Assembly: GCA_033675545.1 (NCBI GenBank)
Contig: JAWDGP010006462.1
Location: 777,501 to 841,500, forward strand
Direction of reading: 5' to 3'
Origin: Elysia crispata
Lineage: Eukaryota > Mollusca > Gastropoda > Plakobranchidae
DNA: 64,000 bases
How positions within the stretch are numbered: the stretch's first letter is position 1; each line of letters opens with the position of its first letter. Below the pieces are notes generated by a model. The model was not told the origin of the DNA and searched no databases. It was given only the letters and a program-made list of their open reading frames with translations. Of the stretch, positions 63,000 through 64,000 are shown piece after piece. Both the position numbers and the translations under genes were made by a program.

Positions 63000-63218
63000 G
63001 TCAAGGACTTTGAATCCAACACCGCTGTGTGTGACAGCCTTAATATTGAAGAGTGGTCTGATCCGAGCATTATGTCAGGCACCATCAGCGATCTGACAGA
63101 TTCACTCACCTCCATGCTCAGCAATCTTCAGAACGTGAGCAGTTCAGGTGGTGTGGGCGACGATAACACTACAGCAGCACCAGACGTCGAGCGCACTCAG
63201 ATTTGCAAACAATTTGCG
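63000..63218 (+). CDS. Duplicated exon C, copy 2 (73 codons, unknown protein)
   Basis: Paralogue of 42301-42513. It reads VKDFES, VCDSL, WSDPSIM, ISDLTDSLTSMLSNLQNVS and GGVGDDNTT, and ends ICKQFA at GCG/GTTTGT (GT at 63219), phase 0. Many shared residues differ only by synonymous codons (GTC/GTG, GAC/GAG, TTT/TTC, TCC/TCT, GAT/GAC, TCA/TCG, CAG/CAA). No stops, and indels relative to copy 1 are -3, +1 and +4 codons. Family unknown; it is probably a 5' exon of a gene continuing beyond the window. Confidence 0.6.
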
Positions 63219-63575
63219 GTTTGTCTTTTACCCTTATAAAAGTTATTTCTGGTCAGCGTGTATCTTTTTTTTTTCTTTTCTTTAGAAACTGTTTTTAATA
63301 TGGAGGCACTGTTAATTACATTTATAACGGGAGAATGTGGTATTATTTTATCTTATTGTTGTCAGCCAGCGCTTGGTGTACATTTAATTTTGTCTTTTTT
63401 TTTTTTTAAATGCAGTTCAGCCATGAGAGTAACCATTGACAACCATCTCTTTTAATGGCTTAACACGTTTCAATGCTTTACATCTAGCTGCGTTCTTTTT
63501 TATTTTTTTCCAAAGCAGTCATTATTTAAAGCTTAACAATGGTCCAAATGAAGTCTCATGGCTATCAATAATAGA

Positions 63576-63690
63576 GAGCACGAGACCTACCGGTGAGGTC
63601 TGAAGGCTTATTGCAGAGGAGATCGATAGGAATCATTATATCCTGGGCTTCGAGATCTGTCCAAGCAACGGGTCGATACAAGTTATTATT
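63576..63690 (+). promoter_or_regulatory. Duplicated conserved block D, copy 2
   Basis: GGTCGATACAAGTTATTATT (63671-63690), with upstream ATCGAT (63622), TCATTATATCC and GAGATCTGT aligning to 44097-44179. It follows exon C at 0.36 kb here, against 1.5 kb in copy 1. Confidence 0.55.
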
Positions 63691-63823
63691 CGTTTTAAAT
63701 CTATGGAAGGGGGGGGGGAGAGAGAGACGAAGAGAGTGAGCAGGAAAGGGTGGTGGTGGGATGGAAAAACTCAGGCAGAAAGCAGGCATTAGAGATCAAG
63801 GTAGACAGATCTACAGTGGGAAG

Positions 63824-63826
<3 letters not shown>

Positions 63827-63897
<71 letters not shown>

Positions 63898-63944
63898 AAG
63901 AGAGACAGAGAGAGACAGACAGACAGGCAGACAGACAGACAGAT

Positions 63945-64000
<56 letters not shown>
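63827..64000. repeat. (GA)n microsatellite at window end
   Basis: AG runs 63827-63893 and 63950-64000 joined by (GACA)n units; it continues past the window. Confidence 0.96.

Overview
The window is animal nuclear DNA. It is AT-rich, with short exons, long introns, GT-AG splice sites and very dense (CT)n, (AT)n and (TATC)n microsatellites. Three conserved animal genes can be read. Their sequences look invertebrate, and my best guess is a lophotrochozoan, probably a gastropod mollusc; that placement is inference.

Layout. (1) 1-8546, plus strand: the 3' half of a TRPC4/5 (TRP-gamma)-like cation channel gene. Eight exons run from transmembrane segment S4/S5 to the stop and a poly(A) signal. (2) 8547-12548: spacer between two convergent genes, with a recent tandem duplication of about 365 bp and microsatellites. 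(3) 12549-20150, minus strand: a complete TAF7 (TFIID subunit 7) gene. Eleven coding exons give 351 residues, and there is a likely non-coding first exon at about 20.0-20.15 kb. (4) 20.15-45.8 kb: mostly intergenic or intronic DNA with microsatellites, short coding-like relics at 20.7-21.8 kb and 28.1 kb, a hairpin at 24.6 kb, and a colinear conserved series at 37.8-44.2 kb. (5) 45838-50898, plus strand: a complete NIPA2-like magnesium transporter gene in six coding exons, followed by a long AT-rich 3' flank that is probably 3' UTR. (6) 57.5-58.0 kb: a foldback, MITE-like inverted-repeat element. (7) 61.1-63.7 kb: a second, shorter copy of the 37.8-44.2 kb series.

The most unusual observation is the paired series on either side of the NIPA gene. 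Four similar blocks (called A, B, C and D here) occur in the same order and strand at 37.8-44.2 kb and 61.1-63.7 kb. Block C is an unrecognised open exon of 71 or 73 codons. The two copies differ mostly at third codon positions and by indels of whole codons, and both end in a splice donor of the same phase. This suggests an ancient duplication of an exon plus its regulatory elements, perhaps alternative 5' exons of a gene that lies mostly outside the window. All three recognised genes are ordinary single genes with unrelated roles (ion channel, general transcription factor, Mg2+ transporter), so no operon-like cooperation is implied.
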